Assembly (NCBI GenBank): GCA_021396245.1
Contig: WNYE01000031.1
Span: 237,717 to 301,716, forward strand
Source of the DNA: Sporothrix humicola
Taxonomy: Eukaryota; Ascomycota; Sordariomycetes; Ophiostomatales; Ophiostomataceae
DNA: 64,000 nucleotides
Direction of reading: 5' to 3'
Shown: positions 21,701 to 34,100 of the stretch, one piece after another
How positions within the stretch are numbered: position 1 is the stretch's first letter
Layout: each line of letters begins with the position of its first letter
The notes under the pieces: model-generated
What the model was told of the DNA's origin: nothing
Seen by the model: the letters and a program-made list of their open reading frames with translations, nothing else
Database searches by the model: none
Made by a program: the position numbers and the translations under genes

Positions 21701-24700
21701 ACGTCTGGAGAACTGTGCACGTCCCAGCAAAAGCGGCATCGTTCGCCCTTCCGAGGCATGTGGATTCGGTGGGGATGAAGACAGTCGACAGTCTTCGAGA
21801 AAGAACGGCCCGTTTTGTATCAGCACGGAGCAGTTCGTGACAGCAAGACGGGTTGTCTTTCTGGACACCGTAGAGTAGACTTGATAGTTTCTCCCGTCCT
21901 TTTGGATCCTCGCTATCATACTCTCGTCGTTTGTCTCACAACACCGGCGATCATGTTCCCCTGTGGTCCAGTGGTCCCCTTGATGCGCCTGATGTGCTTG
22001 ATGCGTTCTTCGCCCTTTCTCCCTTGAAGAATCCGAGAGTCCCGACAGTGCAAACGGTCCCTGTCTTCCAGGTTTTGTTTGGTTCGAGGGAGACGGCCGT
22101 CTGTTTGATCTTGTTCCTGACATTCTGTTAAATTGACGATCCTTTCGAGGATGATGTATGCTTGATTTCGTCTTGGGCCTCCCCCACGAAATTCAAACAT
22201 CAAATCAATTAAAAACGCCAGAGCGTTGCCGTTTTTCAACGTTGCCCCTTGGCAGCACACAGAGCCATCCCTCTTTTGGCCTTGCGTCTCGTATTCAAAC
22301 AAGCAACGGGAAAACATCAAATAACAGAAAATAAGTCGAGCGGCAGTACATCATACACTGCCCTCAACGGCTTCCCCGCTGCCTCCGCCTCTCTCTTTTT
22401 GCCAGAAAACAGAGTCAATGGCAGCCTTGTGTGCCGCTGCAACATGTTGTGATGTTGATTGAGGCTAGTCAAAGTGAATAAACTCGCAGAATGCAAAGGC
22501 AAAAGCTCGTATCGAAAAAGGACCCCCAACAGTCGCATGCCGCTATAAATTGCCCGGAAGCACAGCCGGATATCCAGGTACTTTTTTGCTGCTCTCTTGA
22601 TCTGCATTGCCTTCTTTGGGTGTGCATTATTCAGCCTTTTGTCTCGTCGTTCGCTTTTTGGCGGTGTTTTTGACTCCGGGAACGCGAAAACAGAACGGGC
22701 GCATCGCCGACATATCGTGTCTCATTTTCATTGTCCATTGTCCCAGAGACTCTTGTTTAATTGTCGACGCACAGTCATTCAGACAAAACCGTCAACCAGA
22801 CAGCCAGGTATCCCCATGCTTTATCGTTTAATCGTTTAATCGCCTGTTTATCGCCTTTTATCAGTGGGGAACTGGGGCAGAAGTTGCTGGGATTGCTCGG
22901 TTTGCTGGCCAGTGCTGCTTCTTTTTCCCCATCTCGATCCGTTCAAGCGGGCGCAAGCTGTCTGCAAGGTGAAATTGATAATGGCCGACAGGCGGCAGGG
23001 GGTGTCAGAGAGAGCCAAGTACTCCGTAAAGTGAAATGGTGTTCTCCTCCCATCGAAAAGTCGAAAGGAATAAATTGAACGAAATTTGTTCGAATTGTAC
23101 GACCGGCGGCAATCCTGAAACAGCCACCTCGTGGCAGCACAGTCCCCGCTGCACGAAGTAGATGAGGTCGACTGTTGACGATAAACGATTGACGATTTGA
23201 AGATTGATGGCCGGCGATTGGCAATTGGCGATATCAGCTCGTGGGCGATAACTCGTATCTGTTGCTATGCCACTCGCAATTAAAATCACATCGACAGCTT
23301 TTGTCTCTTTCCTTCGCTGAAGAGTGGAAACCCACGATACGGAACACGCTAGCGCGCTGCAAAAGGGGAGAAAGCCAACACAGAGGCACAGAGGAAGGAG
23401 CACAGAAAAAAAACGCTTGACGTCAGCCCAACCACTCCAAACCACACTGAAAACACCCCAAAACCACTGGCAACCGGCCAACCAGCTCCCAGCAGGGGGC
23501 CGAAAGAGGGGCGATCGACGGACGACTCCTACCGCTAGGCCGGATCTGGGTGTCTTCTGAAGGGAAAGAGGTTCCCAGTGAGCCGTTGCTCAGCTCAGAG
23601 CCTCACACCTTCCTCATGGCAGACTGAGTCGAGTCTCTTTCCCACTCTGCCCGCTTTCGACAACGTCAGAGGACGCCAGCAAAGGAAGAAAGTGCGGATC
23701 CAGCACAGGCAATTGTCTCCTTTCCCCTGTTCAACCACCCCTGTCTGCCACCTCCAATACCACCTCAAGTCCGCTGTAACCTTGGGAGCACAGGCCTAAC
23801 GAGACCAGCACGTCTTTTTTCCCAGCTTTTGCTGCTGTCTCCAGCTCAGCTCTGACCAACTGGATGTCCCGGAGGGATGACCTGACAGGAGCTCTGCTTC
23901 TGGCGCCGTGTTTCTTGTTTTGGGTCGCAGGTCTTCGATGCAGTCCATCGCTGCTTCCTGGCGAATGACTTTTAGCGCCTGCCATCGGATTGCGACGGGA
24001 GTTTGTTAGATGCACAAAAGGCAAGACTACATAAGATGGCAGGCACCAAAAAAGCCCGGCTCCCCCGCTGCCCGTGGCCACAGCGACCGCTAGCGGAACA
24101 TCATAAAACTTCGCAAAACCGCTAGGCTGCAGAAGGCTGGACTGCGACTGCTAGTGGGGTCCTTTGCTAATCGGTAGCAGAAGCACCTTTCAGCTCAACA
24201 GGCGGCGCAGACATGTCGTCCTTCGTCGTATATTTAGCGTCTCTTGCACTAAATTACGGGCAGGTACAGGCACAAAACGACAAATACATATAGTACAAAT
24301 AGCACATAACAGGCACAAGGTACAAGTTCGCGCTAACGGCCTTTTGCGTCGTTCCGTTGCGGTGCATTTTCTATTTATTTTCCATTTATTTTCTACGACA
24401 TATTTCTATTTCGAGCTTGAGTTACGAGATGCGCCCGTCGTGGTTGTCTTCGATCGCTGTGTTTCTCTCACTAAATTTCACTGAACTCACTGGGGCTCAC
24501 TAAAATATACTGGCCTGACTGACCACTGTCGCTCCTTCCCTTGCCCAGCTTCCTGCATGCTCCCATACTCCGTATATCCACACCCCTCTTTTCCGTCGCA
24601 CACGCCCCAGCCACGCCTTCGCTGCACGCACTCAGACAGAGGCTCGATTGGCTCCTTCTCTCACTGTTTTCACTCTTCATTCTGCCTCTCGCTCTGCCTT

Positions 24701-26218
24701 TGTTCCTTCCTCCTTCGCTGGCTGCCACCCAACGTCGCCGTTGCTCGTATTTCGTCTGGCCATTCGAATTTTGGAGTGAGGGTTCTGAGTGTTTTTTTCT
24801 GGCCCTTTTTGTGCCCATTTGCGCCATGCTTGTCCCTCTTGTCCGTTCGCAGTCTCCCTTCATTTCAGATTTGAGAGCCCAGTGGTCAGACCACGCCGTT
24901 GTTTTCGTGTCAAACAACGGCTGCCCGCCGTGCATCGTGCTCCTTCCTTCGCGCGCGGTCAAGCACGTTGAAAAAGCACGTTCAACTGCACCAACTGCAC
25001 GCATCGCTCTTTCTTTCTCGTAGACAATAAAAAAACTGGAAGGCACAAGCCAAGACGTCTTTAACAATAGGGCAAGACCGTCTCCTGGCTTCCTTTCCTT
25101 CTGTCCTCACCAGATTTTATCTGCAGCCACACGCAATCACCACATCCTCCCAAAGCCCACTCACACCATACACGCTACACCCACACCCCGGCGACCCGAC
25201 CACGAAGGACCAAAGACAAGACAGACAAGACGCACCATTACGAAGACACACTCACAGCTCACACACGGCGACAATACGACAAGGAACCACCGTCTTGTGT
25301 AAGATACTGCCCGAGACTGGAGCTGCTTGCGCAGTTTCGCCCCCAGAGTGCTGAAAGACAAGATCGAAAGAAAAAAGAAAGAGGGCTCCCCCTCCTGCTC
25401 GCTCCTGCCTTGTCTCCTCGTCTCCTCCTTGGCTCCTTCCCCTGCCCACGCCCCCCCGTCCTACGCAAACAAACCCACCTGCCGTCAATCGCCAACCCCC
25501 CAAAATCTCCACTATTACGCACTCTCCAAACTGCCCAGTGCCTGCCCTCTGCAATCCTCTCTGGCTCTGTGCCTCTGTTTCTTTTTTTCCTTTTTCTTTT
25601 TTTCTTTTTTTCTCTTTTCGCCTTGCACTTAGACCAGGACTCCCCTGCTCACCACACTTCCTATCCCCCCCCCCCCCAGTTGCGACTGATAACGTGCTGT
25701 CTCTCGTTCCTTGTCTATTTGCCTGTTCTTGTCTCTCGTTTCTCCTCCTCTTCTCGTTCCTGTTTTCCTCTCTTCTCCAACCACTTTCGTTTTTTTTTGT
25801 CTTTTTGTCTTTTTGACTCTCTTCCTATTTTCCTCTTGCTACGTTTTTGGTTGTTCTCCTCTCGTTCACAAACGTCACCTCTCCACCTCATCAATTCCCC
25901 TTGCTTCTCGTCTATCTACGGATCGCCTTTTGTGGTATCGATTCGACGCCACCTTTGCCTCTTCAACTCTTCTCTCACCCCATCCTCTCGCTCTACCAAA
26001 ACAATCCTCGATATCTTCGACGACGATACCCAGAGCTGAACGCCTGGACAAACAGACGACGAGCTCGACAAACAGATCTGATCTGACCATACACACGGCC
26101 GTGCCATTGATCGTTTTGACGACATAAACACAGCCCGACACAGTCGACCTCGACTACGTCAGCCTTCCTCAGAAAACACAAAACACATTCGTTTCCTCAA
26201 CCCTCCCCAACCGCAAAT
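15734..26218. other. 10.5 kb interval with no recognisable protein gene
   Basis: Between cog4 and the DUF2406 gene no open frame shows family motifs. The longest continuous frames (for example 20319-20864) have irregular composition, and I could not splice neighbours into a convincing protein. Composition changes along it: AT-richer from about 15.8 to 18.7 kb, mixed from 19 to 24 kb, then strongly C/T-rich from about 24.5 kb to the gene. Small local repeats are seen, such as three CAAGCTT copies at about 18757-18783. TACTCCGTA occurs at 23020 and 24566. It could hold a long non-coding transcript, a very long leader or decayed sequence; nothing here decides between them. Confidence 0.5.
25385..26010 (+). 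promoter_or_regulatory. Pyrimidine-rich tract upstream of the DUF2406 gene
   Basis: Over 600 bases in which the plus strand is dominated by C and T, with runs such as 13 C at 25665-25677 and many TTTTC and CTCTT blocks. C/T-rich tracts just upstream of transcription starts are common in filamentous fungi. This one is long, and translations of it give only Ser/Pro/Phe/Leu low-complexity peptides, so I read it as promoter or leader and not as coding. Confidence 0.4.
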
Positions 26219-28206
26219 ATGATGGCAACGTACAGCAACAACAACGCCCACCCGCTGCCCTCAGCTCCGGTCGGCGGTGCCTCCATGCAACCGCCACCGC
26301 CGCAGCATCAGTACATCCAGCAGCAGCAGCAGCCGATGCCTCAACCCCAGCAATACTCCGGCCACCAGTCGCCGCCTCAGCAGCCCCTCCAGCCCCAGAT
26401 GTCAAGGCGCGAGTCCCAGGCCTCGCGGCCGTCCATTTCGCACAGTAACCGGCCCAAGTCCCGCAGCTTCAGTTTCCGCTCCGACCGCTCGCAGTCGCAA
26501 AAGGGCACCGGCCAGATGGCCCAGAAGCTTGAGCCCGAGACGCACGCCGAGAAGGAGGCCAAGCGCCTGCACTCCAAGGCCGACCCGACGATGGCCATCA
26601 ACGAAGCCGAGCCAGGTGAGAACTTCCCCAGCATCGCAATACCCTTTACTTCCCTCCTTTCCCTTCCATACGTTCTCTGTTCTCTGTTGTGGTGTCTGTT
26701 TCTTTCTGCGCATTTTCTCTTTGTTTTCTTTGCTCCTCCCAGACAACGAAACAACTCATACTTCATTCTCTCTCTATCACGACTACTTTTCTTTTTTCTT
26801 TTCTTTTTTATTTCTTTTATGTCTTTACCTCCCCTTTCACATTTTTTCCCCTTGCTTCCTTTCTCTCCGACCGTTTTGGTTTTAGCCTTGCCGTTGGCGA
26901 GCATCTCTTTTCAAAGGGACCTTTGCTAACCATATCTTGTTGGAATGTGCAGCCGCCGTCGCAGCAACCGTCAAGTCCTCTCTGGCCCCGCTTCGCAGCA
27001 TTGTTCACAGAGACAACAATGGAAACCCAATTGGTGAGTGAAAACCATACCATATTTCTTTTTTATGTCGTTTGGCTCGTTTTCTGCACTTTTCAACCTC
27101 GTCGTTTGGCATTTGCCTCTCGGCGTGCAACCGTCGCCATGTACCGAGCGTGAACGCACGCCAGTCTTCAATTTCGCAATTGCCCGACCGCACATGGTTA
27201 TGGAGCCTTGGCTTGTGATCGACCAGTTTGCTAACATTACCTCTTTTGCAGCGGAACCGGACAAGTCGAACCCGACCCGTTATCGGTGGGAACGGCCCCT
27301 CGACACCATCCGGAGCTTCGAAGCCGCCATTGACGGCGGCTACAGCCGGAAGTCGTCCTACCCCAACGACAACGAATCCTCTGCCAACTTCTCGCGCAGA
27401 AACAGCTACTACACCCGTATGTCTCCATTTCCAGCCCAATCTGTCGCCTTTTTGAGCTTTACTAACATGGCCTCTCAGAAAACCAAAACAACGCCCGCTA
27501 CCCGCAGGACAGCTACTATGGCCGCCCTCAGTCGCACATGCCGACATCTAACAGTGCGTACGACTTACGACAGAGCTTGCATGGCCGCGACAGCTACTAC
27601 GATCAGGGCGGCTACAACAACGGCGGCTACTATGGCGGCCCCAACGGCAATGGCAACCGGTCACGTTATTCGCGAATCGCTTCCGAGCCGATGATCCATG
27701 GCCACATGGGCCAGAACCCCAACGGCAACAACATCTACCCGATCCCCAACAACCACCGCTCGTACGAGACCGTCGCTTCGGGTGCTGGTAGTAGTGGCAC
27801 CAGCGGCGAGCCGGCCGGTTACCAGACCGACCCCACCAGCAGCGACAACTCGTCCATCGAGCGCCGCCAGTCGCCCTCGAAGCCGAACATGGTGTACAAT
27901 GGCGGCCACCCGAACGGTGCCAATGGCGGTTACAACAATGGCTATAACGGCTATAATGGCTACAACAACGGCGGTCCCAAGCACAACTCACCTCCGATCC
28001 AGCTGGGCGGCGCTCCCATGCAGCAGCAGCAGCCCCAGATGGGCCAGATGCCCAATGGCGGACCGATGCCTCCTACCAAGAACCTCATCACCCGCAAGCC
28101 GACCAACCAGTCCTCACAAGCATCGGCCCAGACACTCACCGCGCCAGCTCCGGCCGCCGAAAAGCGCAAGAGCTGGTTCTCGAAGCGGTTCAGCCGGCAA
28201 CACTAG
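26219..28206 (+). CDS. DUF2406 family protein, Gln/Asn/Gly-rich
   Basis: Four exons: 26219-26615, 26953-27033, 27252-27416 and 27479-28206 (introns of 337, 218 and 62 bases), giving 456 residues. Residues about 105-185 form the conserved block: DPTMAINEAEPAAVAATV, then SIVHRDNNGNPIAEPDKSNP and TRYRWERPLDTIRSFEAAID, which I recognise as the fungal DUF2406 pattern found in the yeast YMR295C group. The N terminus is Gln/Pro-rich with an SRSFSFRSDRSQS patch. The C-terminal 240 residues are low complexity with Tyr-Asn-Gly repeats and end in KRKSWFSKRFSRQH, a basic, possibly membrane-associating tail. The molecular function is not known; yeast relatives are reported at the cell periphery or bud. 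Every splice join restores the family motif, so the exon model is sound. Confidence 0.8.
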
Positions 28207-29859
28207 TGTAGATGCTGGGCACCGCGCTCGCTCCCACCGGAGTTCAATCTGGACGACGAAGACATTTATTACTTTTGAGGCACTCTGCCGTTACAGGGCC
28301 ACGGGCCTCGACCTTGGAGACGACACAGAATACCCCCATCGACCGACTTGTTTTATACGGTTTTGCTTTTTTCGCCTTTTTCGCCTTTTGATTTTCTGTT
28401 TCTCAGTTTTCCAACTTTTCGGCTTGAAAACAGAAGGGGAAATACAACACCTATCTTTTATCTTTTGGGCTCGCTGCACAAACCATGACTGATGATGACC
28501 TCTTTTTTTTCTCGGTTTTCTTTTTTTTTTTTTTTGCTCTCAAATCTATGCCGCATTCCCGTCTTTTACTCGAAACCCGACCGGTTTCTACACGCTCATT
28601 CACGCCGACTCGCTTCAACGTCAAGTTGTCTTGGCACACTCACACTCATTATATCTGCCGTTTTTTTATTTCTTTCCTTTTTACTCGCCATTTCCTTTGT
28701 CAATACCTCGAATTTCAACCTATAAACCAATGTCATCTATTGACTGGGGACGCAACCTTCAGTTGCCACTGCTATCACTACAACAAACAAATCACCGCCC
28801 TACCGACGAACACCGAAACGAAAAGATATCCCGTTTCGCCAAAGTCATTAATGTCTTATCCGGGAGAAGGAAGAAACGGTTGTGCTGGGAATACGAAAAA
28901 GAAAGAGGAGGGAAACGGCAATATACAAAAGCTCACAGTCTTTTCAAGAAAAAAAAGAACAATGCGGGGAAGAAAAAGCAAAGAAAAAAGAAGGCGAGAC
29001 ACCAAAAAAAGACGAGTCTTTTGTACGAATGGGTGGGAGAGGAAAGGAAACAGGAAAGGGCCGGGACGGCCAGTGTTGGGGACACGGGCAAAAGAGAATG
29101 ATCGGGCTTCGTCTCTCATTGCTCTGTCCCATGTTTTTCTTTTTGTCTTTTCATCTTTGTCATGTTTTTCCTTATTTGTTTGGACTTGTTTGTTTGGCAC
29201 TACAAGAGCAAAACCTAGGATCCGGCGTTAGTGCTTTTTTTCGAGAGAGAGTTTTGTGTATTTCGATATTTAATGCTTGCTCTTTTTTGCCGTTTAATAC
29301 TATATATGGTTCTTCCTGTTGATCATAAATCAATCGTCGCCCTTTAATTTCTGTGACATGTAACTTGAAAAGATATTGCAGTAAATAAAAGCCTTAGATG
29401 GTTGCGAAATTGTGTGGATGGCTTTTCTTCATCTTGATTTCTGTAAAGAAACCACTTAGATAAATATATATAAATATATAATGGCAATTTAAATTAATAG
29501 ATTTTTTTTTTTTTTCTTTTTTAAAAAAAAAAATTCAAGTACAATCTCACATCGAAAGAATATATACATATACATATAAAAATATTAAAAAAAGAGTAAG
29601 ATAAGTCAAAACACTCCTGGAAAGCATGGTCTTACTCCGTACATTCGCACCACTGTTATTAAGAACAGAGTAACTACACAAACTTAATTCACAGTAGACA
29701 TCTACATTATCAACTCGGCTCACTTCACCAAAAGACACTAGAAAAACACGCCAACGATGATTATTTCGAGGGATACAGCCATATTCGAGTATTATAAACA
29801 AAAATGCAAAGACAGTAAGATGAAGAACACTACAAAATCAAAGCATATTTTATAACCAC
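28207..29859. other. Convergent intergenic region, DUF2406 gene / vma21
   Basis: 1.65 kb holding the 3' regions of two convergent genes. It includes poly-T runs at about 28501-28540 and a markedly AT-rich part from about 29440 to 29620 with mixed poly-T and poly-A. TACTCCGTA occurs at 29633. The open frames are Lys/Arg/Phe-rich by-products of these runs. Confidence 0.4.
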
Positions 29860-30310
29860 TCATTTGTCCTTCTTTGTTTCCTTCTCGGCCAGCTGATCTG
29901 ACTGGTCCTCGTAAAAGGCCACTATCACGTAAGCCACGAGGACGACGTTGGCAATAATTGCTGCCAGAGCGCCAGCATATGTTGAGTTGCCTGGAATTGT
30001 TAGTGTACCCAAATCTCTACAAAGGTGGTTAATAATAACATACCGCCAAAAAGAAAATCAACGGTCGCAAAGTACGAGCCGATGGGTGCAATAATCATCG
30101 TAGCCGTGAATCCAAGAAGCTTGAAAATGACATGCCTATATTGTTAGCAGGAAACAGTGAAAAATTGAGTTCAAAATTAGGCACCGGTGTAACATACTTG
30201 GGAACGGCCGGAGCGATGTTGGACTTCTCGCCTGCTGGCGGGCTAGCACCGACTGTGTCATCCTTCTCGAGAATCGTCTTCTCGCCGGCAGCAAGGCGAC
30301 GAGTGGCCAT
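29860..30310 (-). CDS. vma21: V-ATPase assembly integral membrane protein VMA21
   Basis: Three exons, 30310-30198, 30135-30044 and 29990-29860, with introns of 62 and 53 bases (both donors GTATGT), encoding 111 residues. The joined middle reads HVIFKLLGFTATMIIAPIGS then YFATVDFLFGG, followed by a second span YAGALAAIIANVVLVAYVIV, matching the two-helix Vma21 layout. Vma21 sits in the ER membrane and is needed to assemble the V0 sector of the vacuolar proton pump. The C terminus ends KKDK, a fit to the KKXX retrieval signal (yeast ends KKED). It is too split for any exon to stand out as a long frame. Length is near the family norm of about 80-110. High confidence. Confidence 0.92.
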
Positions 30311-31149
30311 GGTGGTGGATGGCAGAGTGGTGATGTTGGTGATGGCGGGAGCTGATGAGATGAAAGAAAGAAGATGAGATGAGATGGGATGGATGAGTCG
30401 ATAAAAAGAAGCGCCGTTACGCGAGCTCTTGTGCTTTTGTTGTCAAGGTGGGACTCAAAGCTCTCCTAGATGCCTTCAATATGGGTCACCGTGATAGATG
30501 GCCTCGTTTTGTTGATAATCGAAAGGGGTGACATTGTCCAGCCTTGCCGGGTGTTGTTTGCTGGACGTTGTAGCTCGGGAAGGTTGCCCTGAATGGCCGC
30601 TTACGTAACGCGCGCGTGAACGTGATAGCGTGTTGCAGTTCCCTACTAAAAAGTTTAATTGGGGCGCCACTGGGCCAGGGAAAAAAAGATGGGACCCCGC
30701 GCCTGAAAACGCGTAGAATCGACGTCGGGTCCCAGAAGGTGTGGAAAAGGGCTAAAAAATAGCAATGCAAGGGAAGGCGAAAGACAATGCACACCTTGAA
30801 GTGCAACTCGAAGCGGTGAAAACCGAGAAGCAAAAAGGCAACCATTTCTCTTTCCCGCCTCCTTTCATCCATCACAAACTATTCATCGCGCCTTCCCTTC
30901 GTTTATCATTCCAACTTTTGACACTGCGACTTCCAATTTTCTTTCTCGCAAGGCTCTACGAACGCTCTTTCCCGTTTCGTCAATTCACGACACACATTCG
31001 TGCTTGTGTTACGCCTACACCGGCTTGCTCCTTCCTTCTCACGACATTCACTCCGATGAGAAGGGACCTCCCACTTTTTTCATCCAATACGATCTTTTCC
31101 GTTTGAGAATCTCGACACTCTTTTTGGCATAGTCTAACAAAACCACAAT
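30311..31149. promoter_or_regulatory. Divergent intergenic region, vma21 / Fun30-type gene
   Basis: 839 bases between divergent starts. It holds a TTACGTAA palindrome at 30601-30608 (a Yap/CREB-type bZIP site) running into an alternating CG stretch, and an ACGCGT at 30709-30714 that matches the MluI cell-cycle box. The last 250 bases before the Fun30-type gene are C/T-rich. Site functions are inferred from motif matches only. Confidence 0.4.
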
Positions 31150-34100
31150 ATGGACTCGTCACCACTGCCCAACAGGTCACGGCCTGCCGGGTCGTTTACA
31201 TCCTCGTCCATCGACCGCCGCAATCCGTTCACGATCGCCAAGACGGCGTCTCTGTCTCGCTCGAACAGCAGCTTTAGCAGCAACAAAAGTAGCTCAGCAT
31301 CGTTACAGGCAAAACCACACACAACACAGCCAACTCAGATAATACAGCGGCCGCAGAGATCGCAAAAGACACAAAAGGCACAGCCTCGTGGCCGCTCCCG
31401 CCGGGCAGACGATAGTGACGACGACGACGTTGAAGACGACGACGACGACGAGGACGACGACTACAACGTGGAGGAGGAAGAAGACGATATTGAAGACTCG
31501 GACAAGGCCGAAGAGGAGGAAGACGAGGACATTGATGACGAGGAAGATGAGCTGGCGAAGGTTGGGGGCTTTGCAAACTCTCCCTACTTCACGCAGCCCA
31601 CACAGGCCATCACACAGCCCGTCACGCAGCCCACACAGCTCCTTAAGAAGCCTCCATTGACGCTCGGTGGGGGTAAGGTCCTTGACACCGTCCCTATCAA
31701 CATCCCTTCCTCTTCGCCGCCTCGGTCGATCATCGAAGTCCCTGCCTCCTCCCCCTTCCAATCACCGAAGCCACAGGCACTGCCGGCCACGTCGATCGTG
31801 GCACGAGGCCGTCTTGCCAATCTAATGGCTCCAGTTGGCACGAGTTATCGCTCACCGGCAGCCCAGGCACTGCCAAAGACCGGGCCTTCTGGCAGAAGAA
31901 ACATGGACGACGACGATGATGACGACCGTGCATTGGACAATATCATCAGCATCGACGATAGCTCAGACGACGATAACGACCGGCGGCGGCGAGGTGATAT
32001 TCGGCCGTCTTCGTTCCGCAGCCCAGACAAGATCATGCGGCCAGCTGCTGGAGCTACAAAGCTACACACGGAGCAGGAACAGAACGGTGACGAAATGGAG
32101 GAAGAGGGGGACGAGGCCGATATCCTGTCTTCTCCGCCAGCAGCAAACCCGACCATATCCGCGGGCCGCCGAAAGATGAACGAAAAGATGATTGATACGC
32201 TCGTCAAAAAGGTGCGCACGGAGCTCAACAGAAAGAATTACGCAAATGTATCCACTGAGCTTTGCCGCAAGACCTTGATCAAGCACAACTACAATGTCGA
32301 GGAAGCGGTCAAGGACATTTTCGACGACATTCTCGTCGAGGAGCAAAATAGCAAGCAACGGCCCATTGCTGTTGCTGCCGCTACCAATTCCATTGCCCGC
32401 CCATCGCCTATCGCCCGGTCAAAGGTGCCAGAGATGATCCGCAGCTTCTCGTACCAAGGCAGCAGCACAAACGCAACAAACACTGCCAACACGTCACGGT
32501 CTTCAACCCCTGCAACGCCCTCGTCGCAGGTGTCGTTGAAGAGGGCTAATTTGAGCCCCGACCCACGGCCGAAGCGGCGCCGGCTTGTCCAGGGACGCAA
32601 GTACCGTGATACCTCTTCGCAGGTGGGCTCGCCAGCGGTGGACAAGAAGGCGGTTGAGGAGGCTAGTCTGGTGGATCTAGACCGGTCCGTCAGTGATGAT
32701 GATGACGGTATTGATACACAAGCCATCTTGATCAGCGATGACGAGGTGATGGAGATTGCCGACGACGATGACGACGAGGTGGTCGGCTCGGACGAGGAGG
32801 AGGATGATATCGACGACTCTGGCGATGTCGAGAAGCGCGTCCTTGAGTACTTCAATACTTGTACAGTGGACGACCTCGTGGCGATGCTGGGCGCCAAAGC
32901 CCGCGGCAAAGCCGAGACCATTCTCTCCCAACGGCCATTCCGCTCGCGTGCGTCAGTCACACGCATCCAGACGGAGCCGACAGGTGGCCGCAACAAGAAG
33001 CGGGCCGCCAACATTGGCGAGGACATCTTTGATGCCGTCGAGGAGTACGTCATTGCCCTGCGCGCCATTGACGTTGTTGTGTCCCAGTGCGATAGCAAGG
33101 GCCTCCAGATCCGCTCGACGCTTCACCGCTGGAACGTCGACTTCCGCGGCAGCAGTAAACTCAAGCCAGCGACGGACGCAAGCGCCTCTGATGGCCTGCT
33201 CACCCCGGCCAGCGAACCCGACGGCTCGAATAGCATCATCACAACGTCTGTGGATAAGAACCTCAGCTATGTGCCGCTTCCCATTCCACAAGAGCCCGAG
33301 TTCATGCGCGGTCACTGCACAATGAAGGCGTACCAGCTGTACGGCATGAACTGGCTGTGGGAGCTGTACAAACGCAAGTTTGGCTGCATTCTGGCCGACG
33401 ACATGGGTCTGGGCAAGACCTGCCAGGTCATCTCGTTCCTGAGCCACCTGGTCGAATCCTACGACGGTGACATTTATGATGAAGACTCGCGGCCGTGGCC
33501 CAACACCGTTATTGTCCCTCCCTCGACGTTGGCCAACTGGAAGGCCGAGTTTGCGCGGTTCGCTCCCGACGTCCGCGTCATCGTTTACAACGGCTCGACT
33601 ACCGAACGAGACGGCATCTTTTACAAGATCCAGGAACACCGGCATAAGTACCACGTTGTCCTTGCCTCGTACTCGCAGGTCACCAACAAGCAAGACGTCG
33701 ACGCCATGCGCAAGATCTCGCCCAATGTCGCCATCTTTGACGAGGGCCACAAGATGAAGAACTCGGCCACCAACGTCTACAAATCGCTGAAGCGCATCAG
33801 AGCCAACTGGCGTCTTATCCTGACGGGCACGCCTGTCCAGAACAACCTAATGGAGATGATCAACCTGCTCAACTTTATCCAGCCCACACTGTTCGAAAAG
33901 CATCTAGAAAAGCTCGGCGCTCTCTTCAGTCAGCGGTTCACACTACAGGATGTGAGCAACGGCGCTCTCCTCTTCAGCGACCGTGTGCGGCGTGCCCGCC
34001 AGATTCTGGAGCCCTTTATTCTCCAGCGCCGCAAGGAGCAGGTCCTCTCGGGCATGCCCATCAAGACATCGCGTGTTGTGTGCTGCGAGTTGGATGAGAC

